Shown: positions 1 to 8,069, counted from the stretch's first letter. The stretch is 16,601 nt of DNA from an uncultured Emergencia sp. (GCA_937997955.1 CALLDR010000197.1:1-16601), one strand, 5' to 3'. The notes: generated from the letters alone by a model not told the origin. Numbers and translations are program-made.

Positions 1-30
1 GGGATCATTGTCTGGAATACATACATTAAG

Positions 31-68
31 CCCTGTATGCATGCGTGTACAGGGGGTGTTAGTTTTTT
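31..68 (+). terminator. Possible terminator of a gene left of the window
   Basis: A 7-bp inverted repeat (CCCTGTA 31-37, TACAGGG 48-54) is followed by a run of six T at 63-68. The eight-base gap between stem and T run is long for an intrinsic terminator, so this is weak. If real, it would serve a plus-strand gene outside the window. Confidence 0.25.
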
Positions 69-79
69 GCATACGTAAA

Positions 80-122
80 GGGCTGGCGCCCAAACGGTTA
101 TTTTCCGTTAGGGCGCCAGCCC
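80..122 (-). terminator. Hairpin downstream of mreB, probable terminator
   Basis: A perfect 12-bp GC-rich inverted repeat (80-91 with 111-122) continues, after one A/A mismatch, into a 5-bp inner stem (93-97 with 105-109) around a 7-base loop. It starts 24 bases beyond the mreB stop. On the minus strand it is followed only by TTTACG, so the U tract is poor. It may terminate or simply stabilise the mreB transcript 3' end. Confidence 0.45.
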
Positions 123-146
123 CGATTGGCTTTGCAGTATTAAAAT

Positions 147-1163
147 TTACAGATATGGCGCTCTCCTGTTCAGAGAAGTGCCTTCCAGAGATTCCAGATC
201 GTTGAGGGCTTTGCCTGTTCCGATAGCTACACAGGATGTCGGATCCTCCGCGATGCGCACTTTGATGCCGGTACGCTCTTCGATCCTCTTGTCGATGCCG
301 TAGAGCAAACCGCCGCCGCCGGTGATCACGATGCCGGAATTGCTGATATCCGCAGCCAGCTCAGGCGGCGTCTGTTCCAGCACGCTGTGGACAGCCTCGC
401 AAATGGTGTGGAGCGGTTCTTCCAGCGCTTCCATGATCTCCTCGGAGCTGACCTCTACAGTCTTCGGAAGGCCCGTCACCAAATCGCGCCCTCTGCACTC
501 CATGGTCATATTCTCCTCTCTCGGATACGCTGTGCCGATGGTCTTTTTGATCTCCTCGCCGGTTCTCTCGCCGATGTACAGCTTGTGGACCTTGCGCATG
601 TATTTGATGATGGCGTCGTCAAACTTGTCGCCTGCCATCTTTACTGATGTGCTGGCTACGATGCCGCCCAAGGAGATGACCGCGATATCTGTCGTACCGC
701 CGCCGATGTCGATGACCATGACGCCGTCAGGCTGTGAAATATCGATGCCGGCGCCGATGGCCGCGGCAACCGGTTCCTCCATCAGGTAAACGTCCTTGCC
801 GCCCGCCTGGGTAGCCGCTTCTCTGACGGCCCTCTTCTCTACCTCCGTTACGCCGCTCGGCACGCAGACCATGATTTTAGGCTTGAAAAATCTTCCGCTG
901 CCGCAGGCCTTGCGGATGAAATACTTCAGCATTCTTTCCGTAATATCGTAGTCGGAGATTACGCCGTCACGCAGCGGCCTTACCGCGATGATATTGGCCG
1001 GCGTTCTTCCCAGCATCCGTCTCGCCTCTTCGCCTACGGCGAGGATATCGTCTGTGTCCTTATTGATAGCCACCACAGACGGCTCATTGAGAACGATCCC
1101 CTTATTCTTTATATACACCAGGACATTGGCAGTCCCCAAATCGATTCCAACTTCACTTGCCAT
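147..1163 (-). CDS. mreB: Rod-shape actin homologue, MreB/Mbl family
   Basis: This encodes a 338-residue bacterial actin. The family forms ATP-dependent filaments on the inner face of the membrane and guides elongasome cell-wall synthesis. The actin-fold nucleotide site is complete: phosphate-1 loop GIDLGTANVLVY at residues 6-17, the phosphate-2 motif DIGGGTTD in mid-protein, and the adenosine-site GGGG near the C-terminus. Length is normal for the family. The start at 1163 is preferred because AGGAG lies about 8 bases upstream; the frame stays open upstream to 1268, but those residues are not MreB-like. The gene stands alone on the minus strand, divergent from the LRR pair. I cannot separate MreB from its paralogue Mbl by eye. 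In Bacillus subtilis mbl follows spoIIID, which favours an Mbl-like role here. Confidence 0.95.
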   Translation of the reverse strand: MASEVGIDLGTANVLVYIKNKGIVLNEPSVVAINKDTDDILAVGEEARRMLGRTPANIIAVRPLRDGVISDYDITERMLKYFIRKACGSGRFFKPKIMVCVPSGVTEVEKRAVREAATQAGGKDVYLMEEPVAAAIGAGIDISQPDGVMVIDIGGGTTDIAVISLGGIVASTSVKMAGDKFDDAIIKYMRKVHKLYIGERTGEEIKKTIGTAYPREENMTMECRGRDLVTGLPKTVEVSSEEIMEALEEPLHTICEAVHSVLEQTPPELAADISNSGIVITGGGGLLYGIDKRIEERTGIKVRIAEDPTSCVAIGTGKALNDLESLEGTSLNRRAPYL

Positions 1164-1277
1164 TTGCTTACTCCTTTTCTCTAATTTGATATATCCGTTT
1201 CTATCCTTCTTAACTATAGCATTTACATTTACTGAAACAATATTCAATGTTTTACTACTCTCAGTCACACTACCATA

Positions 1278-1306
1278 ATTATATACAATTTCCCATCTGA
1301 TTTCAA
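1278..1306 (-). promoter_or_regulatory. mreB promoter, sigma-A type
   Basis: On the minus strand TTGAAA (1301-1306) and TATAAT (1278-1283) are separated by exactly 17 bases. The expected transcript start is near 1271, giving a leader of about 110 bases before the 1163 start codon. Confidence 0.7.
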
Positions 1307-1309
1307 TGT

Positions 1310-1344
1310 AAAAGCTGTGAAAGCTTCTTTTTTTTACAGCTTTT
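1310..1344. other. Inverted repeat between divergent mreB and LRR promoters
   Basis: AAAAGCTGT (1310-1318) is repeated inverted as ACAGCTTTT (1336-1344), with a T-rich loop. It lies between the mreB -35 and the LRR -35 elements. It could act as an insulating terminator-like hairpin or as a protein site; nothing in the sequence decides. Confidence 0.35.
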
Positions 1345-1358
1345 TTGTGGCCCTCGTC

Positions 1359-1387
1359 TTGACGCTGAACCCTTTAAAGCATAAAAT
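1359..1387 (+). promoter_or_regulatory. Promoter of the LRR gene pair, sigma-A type
   Basis: TTGACG (1359-1364) is followed after exactly 17 bases by TAAAAT (1382-1387). Transcription would start near 1394, about 25 bases before the ATG at 1419, leaving room only for the AAAGGAAAG ribosome-binding site. Confidence 0.65.
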
Positions 1388-1418
1388 AGAAACATCTTAT
1401 TTGAAAGGAAAGAATGTT

Positions 1419-2687
1419 ATGAAGAAAACGAAGAAATTACTCTGCACCCTGCTGATCTGCATGGTCGCCGTAATGATGTTCCCTGCTGCAGCCTATGGCG
1501 CTACCAAGGTTACAAGCCAGGACGGCAATTGGCAGATCCTTGCGGATTACAACAAGAATACCTGCACGGTCATCTCCTACTACGGCTCCGACGCCAACCT
1601 GGTCATTCCGTCCAAGATCGACGGATTGAAAGTCACCGAGCTCTATTTCGGCTACCAGTGCGGCAAACCGGAATCCAACAGATGGAAGAACCGCAGCGCC
1701 ATCGTCACGATCAAAGTGCCTTCCACGGTAACCGCTATCAAATGGGCCTCCTTTGCCAATCTGCCCAACCTGAAGAGCGTGGATATCCCGAGCTCAGTCA
1801 AGACTTTCGGGGAAAGCCTTTTTACCGCCTGCACGTCTCTGGAAACGTTCACAATCCCGTCACAGATGACGGAAATACCGAAATCCTTTTTTGCGGGCTG
1901 CACCTCTCTGTCAAAGGTCACCATCCATAACAAGGTAACTTCTATCGGAGACTCTGCCTTCAGCGGCTGCAGCTCACTGAAGACCATCAAGCTGCCTTCC
2001 AAACTGAAGACGCTGGGTTCCGCTTTCAGCACCTACTATACAGACAAATGCGGACTTGAGAGCATTTCCATTCCAAACTCTGTAACAGAGATGGACTCCT
2101 ATATTTTCGCGTCCTGCGAAAACCTGACCTCTGTCAAACTGTCCACCGGCTGCAAGGTCATACCGATGAAGGCCTTCTACGGGTGCTCTTCCCTGAAGAC
2201 CATCACCATTCCGTCAAGCTATACGGAAATCAGCTTTCAGGCTTTTGAGGGCTGCAAGAATCTGACCACCGTAGTGTGCAGGAGCAATCTGGAAATCGCC
2301 AGCCTCTATACAGCGATCCAGCCGACTTCTATTTTGACCATCTATTCCCCATCTTCCGCTGCAAAGGTGAAGACTTACTGTGAAAACAAGGGCATCCGCT
2401 GGAAGTCCCTGAACCCGCCGACCTGGTCCAGCAAAAAGCGGACGACCACGACAGCCGCGCTGAAGTGGAAATCTGTCAGCGGCGCGACGGGCTACAAGGT
2501 CTACAAGAAGACCGGCACCGGCTCCTACAAACTGGTAAAGACCACTACAAGCACCAGCTATAAGGCCACCGGCCTGAAGAAGGGCACGACCTATCGCTTC
2601 TACGTGACTACCCTGAAGAAAGACGCTCTGGGCAACACCATCGAGAGCAAAGGGTCCACCGTTTACAAGACGTATCTGAAGAAATAA
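1419..2687 (+). CDS. Secreted BspA-like leucine-rich-repeat protein with FN3 domain (copy 1)
   Basis: The 422-residue product begins with a signal peptide: a KK-TKK n-region, a hydrophobic core, and a likely cut near AYG-A around residues 25-28. A short N-terminal beta segment follows, then a run of LRR_5 (BspA/Treponema-type) repeats of about 23 residues with the pattern IP..VT.I...AF.GC.SL. The C-terminal ~82 residues (341-422) form a fibronectin type III domain (ALKWKSVSGATGYKVYKK...). There is no LPXTG or lipobox, so the protein is probably released or held non-covalently on the wall. BspA-type LRRs are often adhesins, but the ligand here is unknown. The start at 1419 has AAAGGAAAG upstream and begins the signal peptide. 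Copy 2 follows after 46 bases, probably on the same transcript. Confidence 0.9.
   Translation: MKKTKKLLCTLLICMVAVMMFPAAAYGATKVTSQDGNWQILADYNKNTCTVISYYGSDANLVIPSKIDGLKVTELYFGYQCGKPESNRWKNRSAIVTIKVPSTVTAIKWASFANLPNLKSVDIPSSVKTFGESLFTACTSLETFTIPSQMTEIPKSFFAGCTSLSKVTIHNKVTSIGDSAFSGCSSLKTIKLPSKLKTLGSAFSTYYTDKCGLESISIPNSVTEMDSYIFASCENLTSVKLSTGCKVIPMKAFYGCSSLKTITIPSSYTEISFQAFEGCKNLTTVVCRSNLEIASLYTAIQPTSILTIYSPSSAAKVKTYCENKGIRWKSLNPPTWSSKKRTTTTAALKWKSVSGATGYKVYKKTGTGSYKLVKTTTSTSYKATGLKKGTTYRFYVTTLKKDALGNTIESKGSTVYKTYLKK
2390..2686 (+). repeat. Near-identical FN3-coding direct repeat, copy 1
   Basis: This ~297-base segment recurs at 3684-3980, offset 1294 bases, with no indels and about four base differences by eye (around 2408, 2445, 2651 and 2654). 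Similarity falls off sharply just upstream (around GGGCATCCGC) and at the stop codons (TAA here, TAG in copy 2). Confidence 0.9.
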
Positions 2688-2733
2688 TAATATCATCATG
2701 CGTAATATTATCATGAGACAAGGAAAGAATGTT

Positions 2734-3981
2734 ATGAAAAGAGCAAAGAAAATACTCAGCGTCCTGCTGATCTGCATGGTTTCCATGATGGCTTTCCCTG
2801 CCGTAACCTACGGCGCCACCAGAGTGGCCAGCCAGGACGGAAATTGGGAAATCCTCGCGGATTACAACAAAAACACCTGCACGGTCATCGCATATAACGG
2901 ATCCCAGGCAAATCTGGTAATCCCTTCTAAGATCGACGGTTTGAAAGTAACTGCGCTGGAAATGGGCTATCAGATCGGAAACCCTTCAGGAAGCCGTTGG
3001 GAAAACCGCCGCGCCATTGTCACAGTAAAAGTGCCTTCTACTGTAAAATCCATCGGATACGCCACCTTTGCCAATCTTCCAAATTTAAAAAGCGTGGATA
3101 TCCCGACATCCGTTACGACCTTCGGAACGGACCTGTTTAACAGCTGCACATCTCTGACTGACTTCACCATCCCGTCGAAGATGACAGAAATCCCTTCTGC
3201 CATGTTCCGCTACTGCTCGGCTCTTTCCAACGTGGTGATTCATTCCAAGGTCACCAGCATCGACAGCTCCGCTTTTGAAGGCTGTACATCTTTGAAATCC
3301 ATCAAGCTGCCTTCCAGTCTGGAATACATTGGTGAGGCGGCGTTCTGCGAAAGCGGACTGCAGTCGATTTCCATACCGAATTCTGTAACCGAGATGGGAT
3401 TGGTCGTTTTCGGACTTTGCGAGGATCTGGCTTCTGTAAAGCTTTCTACTGGAACCGATGTGATTCCAACAAAAACATTTTATCACTGCACGTCCCTGAA
3501 GACCATTACAATCCCGGCCAATTATACTGAAATAGAGGGCGGTACTTTTGAGGGCTGCACAAGCCTGACCACCGTGGTCTGCAGAAGCAACCTGAAGCTG
3601 AATTATTCCATGCAGGCTGCCGCCAATTTGACCGTTTACGCGCCGTCTTCCGCGACAAAGATCAAGGAATACTGCTCTAAACAGGGCATCCGCTGGAAGT
3701 CTCTGAACCCGCCGACCTGGTCCAGCAAAAAGCGGACGGCCACGACAGCCGCGCTGAAGTGGAAATCTGTCAGCGGCGCGACGGGCTACAAGGTCTACAA
3801 GAAGACCGGCACCGGCTCCTACAAACTGGTAAAGACCACTACAAGCACCAGCTATAAGGCCACCGGCCTGAAGAAGGGCACGACCTATCGCTTCTACGTG
3901 ACTACCCTGAAGAAAGACGCTCTGGGCAACACCATCGAGAGCAAGGGTTCCACCGTTTACAAGACGTATCTGAAGAAATAG
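2734..3981 (+). CDS. Secreted BspA-like leucine-rich-repeat protein with FN3 domain (copy 2)
   Basis: This 415-residue paralogue of the preceding gene has the same architecture: signal peptide (MKRAKKILSVLLICMV... to AVTYGA), N-terminal beta segment, LRR_5 repeats, and a C-terminal FN3 domain of about 82 residues. Its ribosome-binding context (AAGGAAAGAATGTTATG) is identical to that of copy 1, which supports the 2734 start. The LRR part has diverged in protein and strongly in synonymous codons, while the FN3-coding part is almost identical at DNA level, with about four differences in 298 bases by eye. This points to tandem duplication followed by homogenisation of the 3' module. No anchor motif is visible. 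Role inferred from the family only: surface recognition or adhesion. Confidence 0.9.
   Translation: MKRAKKILSVLLICMVSMMAFPAVTYGATRVASQDGNWEILADYNKNTCTVIAYNGSQANLVIPSKIDGLKVTALEMGYQIGNPSGSRWENRRAIVTVKVPSTVKSIGYATFANLPNLKSVDIPTSVTTFGTDLFNSCTSLTDFTIPSKMTEIPSAMFRYCSALSNVVIHSKVTSIDSSAFEGCTSLKSIKLPSSLEYIGEAAFCESGLQSISIPNSVTEMGLVVFGLCEDLASVKLSTGTDVIPTKTFYHCTSLKTITIPANYTEIEGGTFEGCTSLTTVVCRSNLKLNYSMQAAANLTVYAPSSATKIKEYCSKQGIRWKSLNPPTWSSKKRTATTAALKWKSVSGATGYKVYKKTGTGSYKLVKTTTSTSYKATGLKKGTTYRFYVTTLKKDALGNTIESKGSTVYKTYLKK
3684..3980 (+). repeat. Near-identical FN3-coding direct repeat, copy 2
   Basis: This is the second copy of the segment at 2390-2686. It encodes the same FN3 domain with a single amino-acid difference (RTATTAAL here, RTTTTAAL in copy 1). 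Confidence 0.9.
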
Positions 3982-3993
3982 ACACTGTATGAC

Positions 3994-4040
3994 AAAAACC
4001 GCTTTAGCTGAAAGAGATTCTCTCAGTTAAAGCGGTTTTA
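3994..4040. terminator. Bidirectional intrinsic terminator between LRR pair and phosphate operon
   Basis: A 17-bp stem with one G.T pair (3995-4011 with 4023-4039) has an A run on its left and T-rich sequence on its right (TTTTAGTTATTTCTT). It starts 13 bases after the LRR copy 2 stop. On the other strand it ends in TTTTTG, so it can also stop the convergent minus-strand operon ending at 4181. Confidence 0.8.
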
Positions 4041-4180
4041 GTTATTTCTTGGTTATTTCTTAGCCATTTCAGGGCAGCATGTAATAGCGGTGATGAGGCC
4101 GTGATTTGACAATTACTAAAACTTCTGATTTTCCGAACGTTCGGCCCTGTCCAACCAGACAGCGCAGCCTGCCCAGCCCC
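4041..4180. other. 140-base convergent gap with a 12-bp palindrome
   Basis: No gene is visible. It holds a short direct repeat of GTTATTTCTT just after the terminator and a perfect 12-bp palindrome CCGAACGTTCGG at 4133-4144. The palindrome lacks a U tract on either strand, so it is not an obvious terminator. Confidence 0.5.
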
Positions 4181-5923
4181 TTACACTGCGTACTTCTCCT
4201 TGTAAGCCGCATACATCTGGCGGAACGCGGGATCGTCCTTCGCCTTCAGGCTGTCCAGATATTCGTGGGTGCCGAAGGACGCCTTTGACAGCTCGATCAT
4301 GGCCACCGCGATATTGGAACAGTGATCGGATACCCGCTCGTAGTTGGTCAGTATATCAGACAGGACAAAGCCGTGCTGAATGGTGCAGGCCCCGGTCTGC
4401 AGCCGGTTCACATGGTTCCGTTTGATGGTCTCGATCAGATCGTCCATGACCTGCTCCAGAGGCTCCACGTGGCACGCCAGCTCCAGATCCGCGTCGTCAA
4501 AGGCTTTGACCGCCATGTTCAGGATCTCCCGGAGGGCTTTTGTTGCCACCTGGATCTCCCGCAGACCCTCTTCAGACAGCACCAGTTTCTTCTCGTGGAT
4601 CTCCCTGGCCGCCTCAACAATATTGACCGCGTGGTCGCTGATCCGCTCAAAATCCCCGATGGTGTGCAGCAGCTTGGAGATCTGCTTGCTGTCCGCGTCG
4701 GAAAGGTCGCAGCCGGACAGCTTGACCAGATAGGATCCCAGCCGGTCCTCGTAGATGTCCGCCTCTCCTTCCAGGCGCGCCACCGCCTCATCTCCCCTGG
4801 CATCGTAGGAGAAGAGCAGTTCCATGGCCTTGTCCATGGCGTCCTTGGCCACGTAGGCCATCTCCGTAGTCTTGTGGTTGCACTCAGACAGGGCGATAGA
4901 CGGCGTGTTGAGCAGTCTCTCGTCCAGGAACGCCACTTCCTTTTCCGGCTCCGTTTTGATCGTGCCCTCCGCCAGTCTCACCAGCTGACGGGAAAACGGC
5001 AGCAAAATCAGCGTCGTCGTAATGTTGAAGATGCTGTGGACCACAGCGATGCCGACCGGGCTGATGGCCTGCTCCAGAAAAGCCAGCTCCGCCATGTAAT
5101 GCACCACAAAATACGCCGCCATAAACACGGCCGTCCCTATAATATTGAAAGAAATATGGATCACCGCCACCCGCTTGGCGTTGCGGCTGACCCCGATGCT
5201 GGAAATCAGCGCCGTAACGCAGGTGCCGATATTCTGCCCCATGATGATGGGGATCGCCATGCCGTAAGAAATGCCGCCGGTCAGCGACAGCGCCTGCAGA
5301 ATACCTACCGACGCCGAAGAACTCTGGATCACCGCCGTCAGCACCACGCCAGTGACGATGCCCAGCAGCGGGCTTCTGAACGCGGTCAGCATGGACGTGA
5401 ACTCCGGCATGTCCGCCAGCGGGCTCACTGAATCGCTCATGAAATCCATGCCGTACATCAGAATGGCAAACCCGATCAAAATGCTGCCGATGTCTTTTTT
5501 CCGGCTCGTCTTCGCCGTCATCATCAAAAGGATTCCGACCAAGGCCAATACAGGAGAAAAGGATTCCGGCTTTAAAAGCCGTACCCATACGTTATCGCTG
5601 TCGATGCCGATCAGGCTGAGGATCCAGGCTGTAACGGTAGTGCCGATGTTGGATCCCATGATGACCCCCGCCGTGCCGGACAGCTCCATGATGCCGGAGT
5701 TTACAAGACCCACCAGCATGACCGTAACAGCTGACGAGCTCTGGATCACCGCCGTGATGCCGATGCCCAGGAACAGACTTTTGACCGGACTCGCGGTCAT
5801 CTTCTTCAGAATGCCCTCCAGTTTTCCGCCGGCCAGCTTTTCAAGACCTGCCGACATCAGGTTCATGCCGTACAGAAACAGGGCCAGTCCGCCGAACAGC
5901 GTAATAAACGAAAAAATATCCAT
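4181..5923 (-). CDS. Na+/phosphate cotransporter (NptA/YjbB type) with C-terminal PhoU domain
   Basis: The 580-residue membrane protein should take up (or, in some relatives, export) inorganic phosphate with sodium. The N-terminal ~320 residues hold the two inverted Na_Pi_cotrans repeats. Each carries the signature AVIQSSSA (around 58-65 and 197-204) followed by G(S/Q)NIGT.VTA (90-99 and 229-238), with hydrophobic helices between. A cytoplasmic PhoU-like four-helix region occupies about 345-570, with the two expected metal-binding motifs DFERISDH (424-431) and NYERVSDH (527-534). The start has GAGAGGAAC upstream. It is the last gene of a minus-strand operon, 39 bases behind the histidine kinase, which supports phosphate as the substrate. 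The fused PhoU may pass transporter status to the kinase; that link is inference. Confidence 0.93.
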   Translation of the reverse strand: MDIFSFITLFGGLALFLYGMNLMSAGLEKLAGGKLEGILKKMTASPVKSLFLGIGITAVIQSSSAVTVMLVGLVNSGIMELSGTAGVIMGSNIGTTVTAWILSLIGIDSDNVWVRLLKPESFSPVLALVGILLMMTAKTSRKKDIGSILIGFAILMYGMDFMSDSVSPLADMPEFTSMLTAFRSPLLGIVTGVVLTAVIQSSSASVGILQALSLTGGISYGMAIPIIMGQNIGTCVTALISSIGVSRNAKRVAVIHISFNIIGTAVFMAAYFVVHYMAELAFLEQAISPVGIAVVHSIFNITTTLILLPFSRQLVRLAEGTIKTEPEKEVAFLDERLLNTPSIALSECNHKTTEMAYVAKDAMDKAMELLFSYDARGDEAVARLEGEADIYEDRLGSYLVKLSGCDLSDADSKQISKLLHTIGDFERISDHAVNIVEAAREIHEKKLVLSEEGLREIQVATKALREILNMAVKAFDDADLELACHVEPLEQVMDDLIETIKRNHVNRLQTGACTIQHGFVLSDILTNYERVSDHCSNIAVAMIELSKASFGTHEYLDSLKAKDDPAFRQMYAAYKEKYAV

Positions 5924-5962
5924 GTACTCAAGTTCCTCTCTTATCCTAATATCTTAGTATGT

Positions 5963-7312
5963 TTAAAATATGATCGTAATATGTGTGCCTTCGCCCAGCC
6001 TGCTCTCCACTTTGATGTCGGCGCCGTGGTAGGCGGCCCCGTGCTTGACGATGGACAGCCCCAGGCCTGTGCCGCCGATCTCCTTGGAATGGCTTTTGTT
6101 GACGCGGTAAAACCGTTCAAAGACCCGGTCCAGATCCTCCTGGGGGATCCCGATGCCGGTATCCGACACCTTTACCGCGGGACGGCCGTCTTCCTCACAG
6201 ACCGTGACCGTAACACTGCCTCCGGCCCGGTTGTATTTGATGCCGTTGTCGCAGAGATTGTAGATGATCTCCTCCACGATCTGATCAACGGCCTCCACAT
6301 ACAGGTGCTTGCCGGCCAGATGCAGCGCGATCTGCCTCTGCTCCGCCGCCTGCTCCAGAGTATAGAGCACATCTTGACAGAGCATGTACAGGTCCAGCCG
6401 CTCCTTCTTCGCGGCGATCTGCTTTTCGTCCAGTTGGGACAGCTTGATGATGTCCTCCACCAAAGTGATCAGCCGCTGGGCCTCGTCGTAGATCCTGCCG
6501 GCGAAGCGTGGAATGTCCTCTTCCTTGACGATGCCGTTTTTGATGATCTCCGCAAACCCGCTGATAGAGGTCAGCGGCGTCTTCAGCTCGTGGGACACGT
6601 TGGCGGTGAACTCCTTCCGGTACTCCGCCTCCCTCGTCTTCTCATCTACATCGGTCTGCAGCCTGCTGATCCGGCTGTTCAGCTCCAGATTCTGCTCGGC
6701 GATCCGGTTGACCAGAGGGCGGACCTCTTCATAGGTCTCCGCGGCTTCCGGATCGTCCAGATCGATCTGGTTCAGCGGGTCTACGATTCTCCTGGCGATC
6801 CGCGCCGCCAGCAGCGCTGACAGAATCACCGCCATGATCAAAATGATCAAAATCGGCTGTATCATGCTGAGCACCAGGGTGAAAATGCTGAACTGGACCT
6901 GAGATACTCTGAGCACACTGCCGTCAGAAAGCCGGATGGCGCTGTACATGGTCTTCTCCGCCAGCGTCTTGGAATAGCGGGTATCCTCGCCATAACCGGT
7001 CTTTTCGGCCTCCGTGACCTCCGGCCTGTCCTTGTGATTCTCCATTCCCGTCTCGCTGACAGATGAGTCAAATTTGACGGTTCCGTCCGCCGCGATCCAA
7101 GTGATCCTGTGATTTTCCTCCAGCTGCAGGCTTTCCAGATAATCCATGCCGCTGACCTCCACCGCCCGCGCTACGATATTCGCTTCGTTTTTCAGCTCTC
7201 TGGCGTATTCCCCGTTGTACTGCAGATACAGGGCCCCCAGGATCAAAACCAGGCAGGCCAGCCATACCAGGATCGCGACCAGAAAGATTCCCTTAAAAAT
7301 TCTGTTTTTCAT
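5963..7312 (-). CDS. phoR: PhoR-like membrane sensor histidine kinase
   Basis: The 449-residue kinase has a first membrane helix at about 8-30, an extracytoplasmic region at about 31-140, a second helix at about 141-172, and a linker leading to HisKA. The H-box is ANVSHELKTPLTSI, with the phosphoacceptor at His241. The HATPase domain is complete: N-box around NLCDNGIKYN (352-361), G1 DTGIGIP (384-390), F-box FERFYR (398-403) and G2 GGTGLGL (413-419). The start at 7312 lies inside the regulator gene, a 20-base overlap that implies translational coupling. A longer reading to 7408 would add a non-membrane tail and is unlikely. Naming it PhoR rests on the PhoP-like partner, the phosphate transporter downstream and the TTAACA repeats upstream; the sensor region is not diagnostic. 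Confidence 0.88.
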   Translation of the reverse strand: MKNRIFKGIFLVAILVWLACLVLILGALYLQYNGEYARELKNEANIVARAVEVSGMDYLESLQLEENHRITWIAADGTVKFDSSVSETGMENHKDRPEVTEAEKTGYGEDTRYSKTLAEKTMYSAIRLSDGSVLRVSQVQFSIFTLVLSMIQPILIILIMAVILSALLAARIARRIVDPLNQIDLDDPEAAETYEEVRPLVNRIAEQNLELNSRISRLQTDVDEKTREAEYRKEFTANVSHELKTPLTSISGFAEIIKNGIVKEEDIPRFAGRIYDEAQRLITLVEDIIKLSQLDEKQIAAKKERLDLYMLCQDVLYTLEQAAEQRQIALHLAGKHLYVEAVDQIVEEIIYNLCDNGIKYNRAGGSVTVTVCEEDGRPAVKVSDTGIGIPQEDLDRVFERFYRVNKSHSKEIGGTGLGLSIVKHGAAYHGADIKVESRLGEGTHITIIF

Positions 7313-7985
7313 CTGCGTCTTCTCCCATTTTATACCCGATCCCCCTGACCGTTTCGATGAGCCGTCCGCACGCTCCCAGCTTTTGGCGCAGAGACCTGAT
7401 GTGCACATCTACCGTCCTGCTCTCCCCATCAAAGGCGTAGCCCCAGATCCTGGTCAAAAGCTGATCCCGCGTAAAGACGATGCCCTGGTTTTCGGCCAGC
7501 AGGGACAGGATCTCAAATTCTTTCAACGTCAGAGATACCTCTTTGCCATCGACTTTGACGATGTGCTTTGACGGAGACAGGAACAATTTGCCGATACGGC
7601 AGTCCCTGTCCTGGTCCACGGTCACAGCCCGGCGCAGCAGCGCTTTGACTCTGGCGATCAGCTCCATCATGCCGAAAGGCTTCGGCACGTAGTCGTCGGC
7701 GCCGTAATCCAGACCGATGACCTTGTCGTATTCTGTCCCCTTTGCCGTCAGCATCATGATGGGAATCCTCGACGTCTGCGAGGACTGGCGCAGCTTCTTC
7801 AGGATCGACAGCCCGTCCTCCTCCGGCAGCATGATGTCCAGCAGGATCAGCTGCGGCGTTTCCTCTCCCATAGCTTCCCAGAACAGGGACGGCCGCTCAA
7901 AGCCTTTGGCCGCGTATCCGGCGTTATTTAAAGTATACAGCACCAGCTCTCTGATGCTGTTGTCATCTTCTACGAAATATATCAT
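7293..7985 (-). CDS. phoP: OmpR/PhoB-family response regulator, PhoP-like
   Basis: The 230-residue two-domain regulator has a receiver domain (1-~118) with acidic residues ED at 6-7, phosphoacceptor Asp50 in LILLDIMLP, the conserved Thr/Ala in MLTAKG (78-83) and Lys102 in PKPFG. A winged-helix Trans_reg_C domain follows (LTLKEFEILSLL, ...RTVDVHIRSLRQKLG..., RGIGYKM). It is the first gene of the operon with the PhoR-like kinase and the Na/Pi transporter. AAAGGAG sits at good spacing before the ATG at 7985. Two TTAACA repeats upstream match the Pho-box type bound by PhoP in Bacillus, suggesting autoregulation under phosphate limitation. Assignment to PhoP rather than another OmpR-family regulator is therefore contextual but well supported. 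Confidence 0.9.
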   Translation of the reverse strand: MIYFVEDDNSIRELVLYTLNNAGYAAKGFERPSLFWEAMGEETPQLILLDIMLPEEDGLSILKKLRQSSQTSRIPIMMLTAKGTEYDKVIGLDYGADDYVPKPFGMMELIARVKALLRRAVTVDQDRDCRIGKLFLSPSKHIVKVDGKEVSLTLKEFEILSLLAENQGIVFTRDQLLTRIWGYAFDGESRTVDVHIRSLRQKLGACGRLIETVRGIGYKMGEDADEKQNF

Positions 7986-8012
7986 GTTTCGAGTCTCCTT
8001 TACCTAAAGTCT

Positions 8013-8062
8013 ACTATATACGGGCGAGAAAAGCCAGAATTTAAATGTTAAATCCATGTTAA
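8013..8062 (-). promoter_or_regulatory. phoP operon promoter with candidate Pho box
   Basis: On the minus strand TTAACA occurs at 8057-8062 and again at 8046-8051, spaced by 5 bases (11-base period), the arrangement of Bacillus PhoP boxes (TT(A/T/C)ACA-type repeats). Downstream is a -10 like TATAGT (8013-8018) with a poor -35, as expected of an activator-dependent promoter. Transcription would start near 8006, about 20 bases before the ATG. Confidence 0.6.
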
Positions 8063-8069
8063 ATCGAAC

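Noticed and set aside
8..205. Short plus-strand frame at the left edge
   Set aside because: It has no RBS, crosses the mreB 3' hairpin and end, and the translation shows no signal or motif.
1164..1268. Upstream extension of mreB by 35 codons
   Set aside because: These residues do not resemble the MreB N-terminus, and the ATG at 1163 has a good AGGAG site.
4322..5431. Long plus-strand open frame across the Na/Pi transporter gene
   Set aside because: It is antisense to a clear transporter-PhoU gene, rich in His/Arg/Gln as expected of a shadow of GC-biased codons, and has no RBS or motif.
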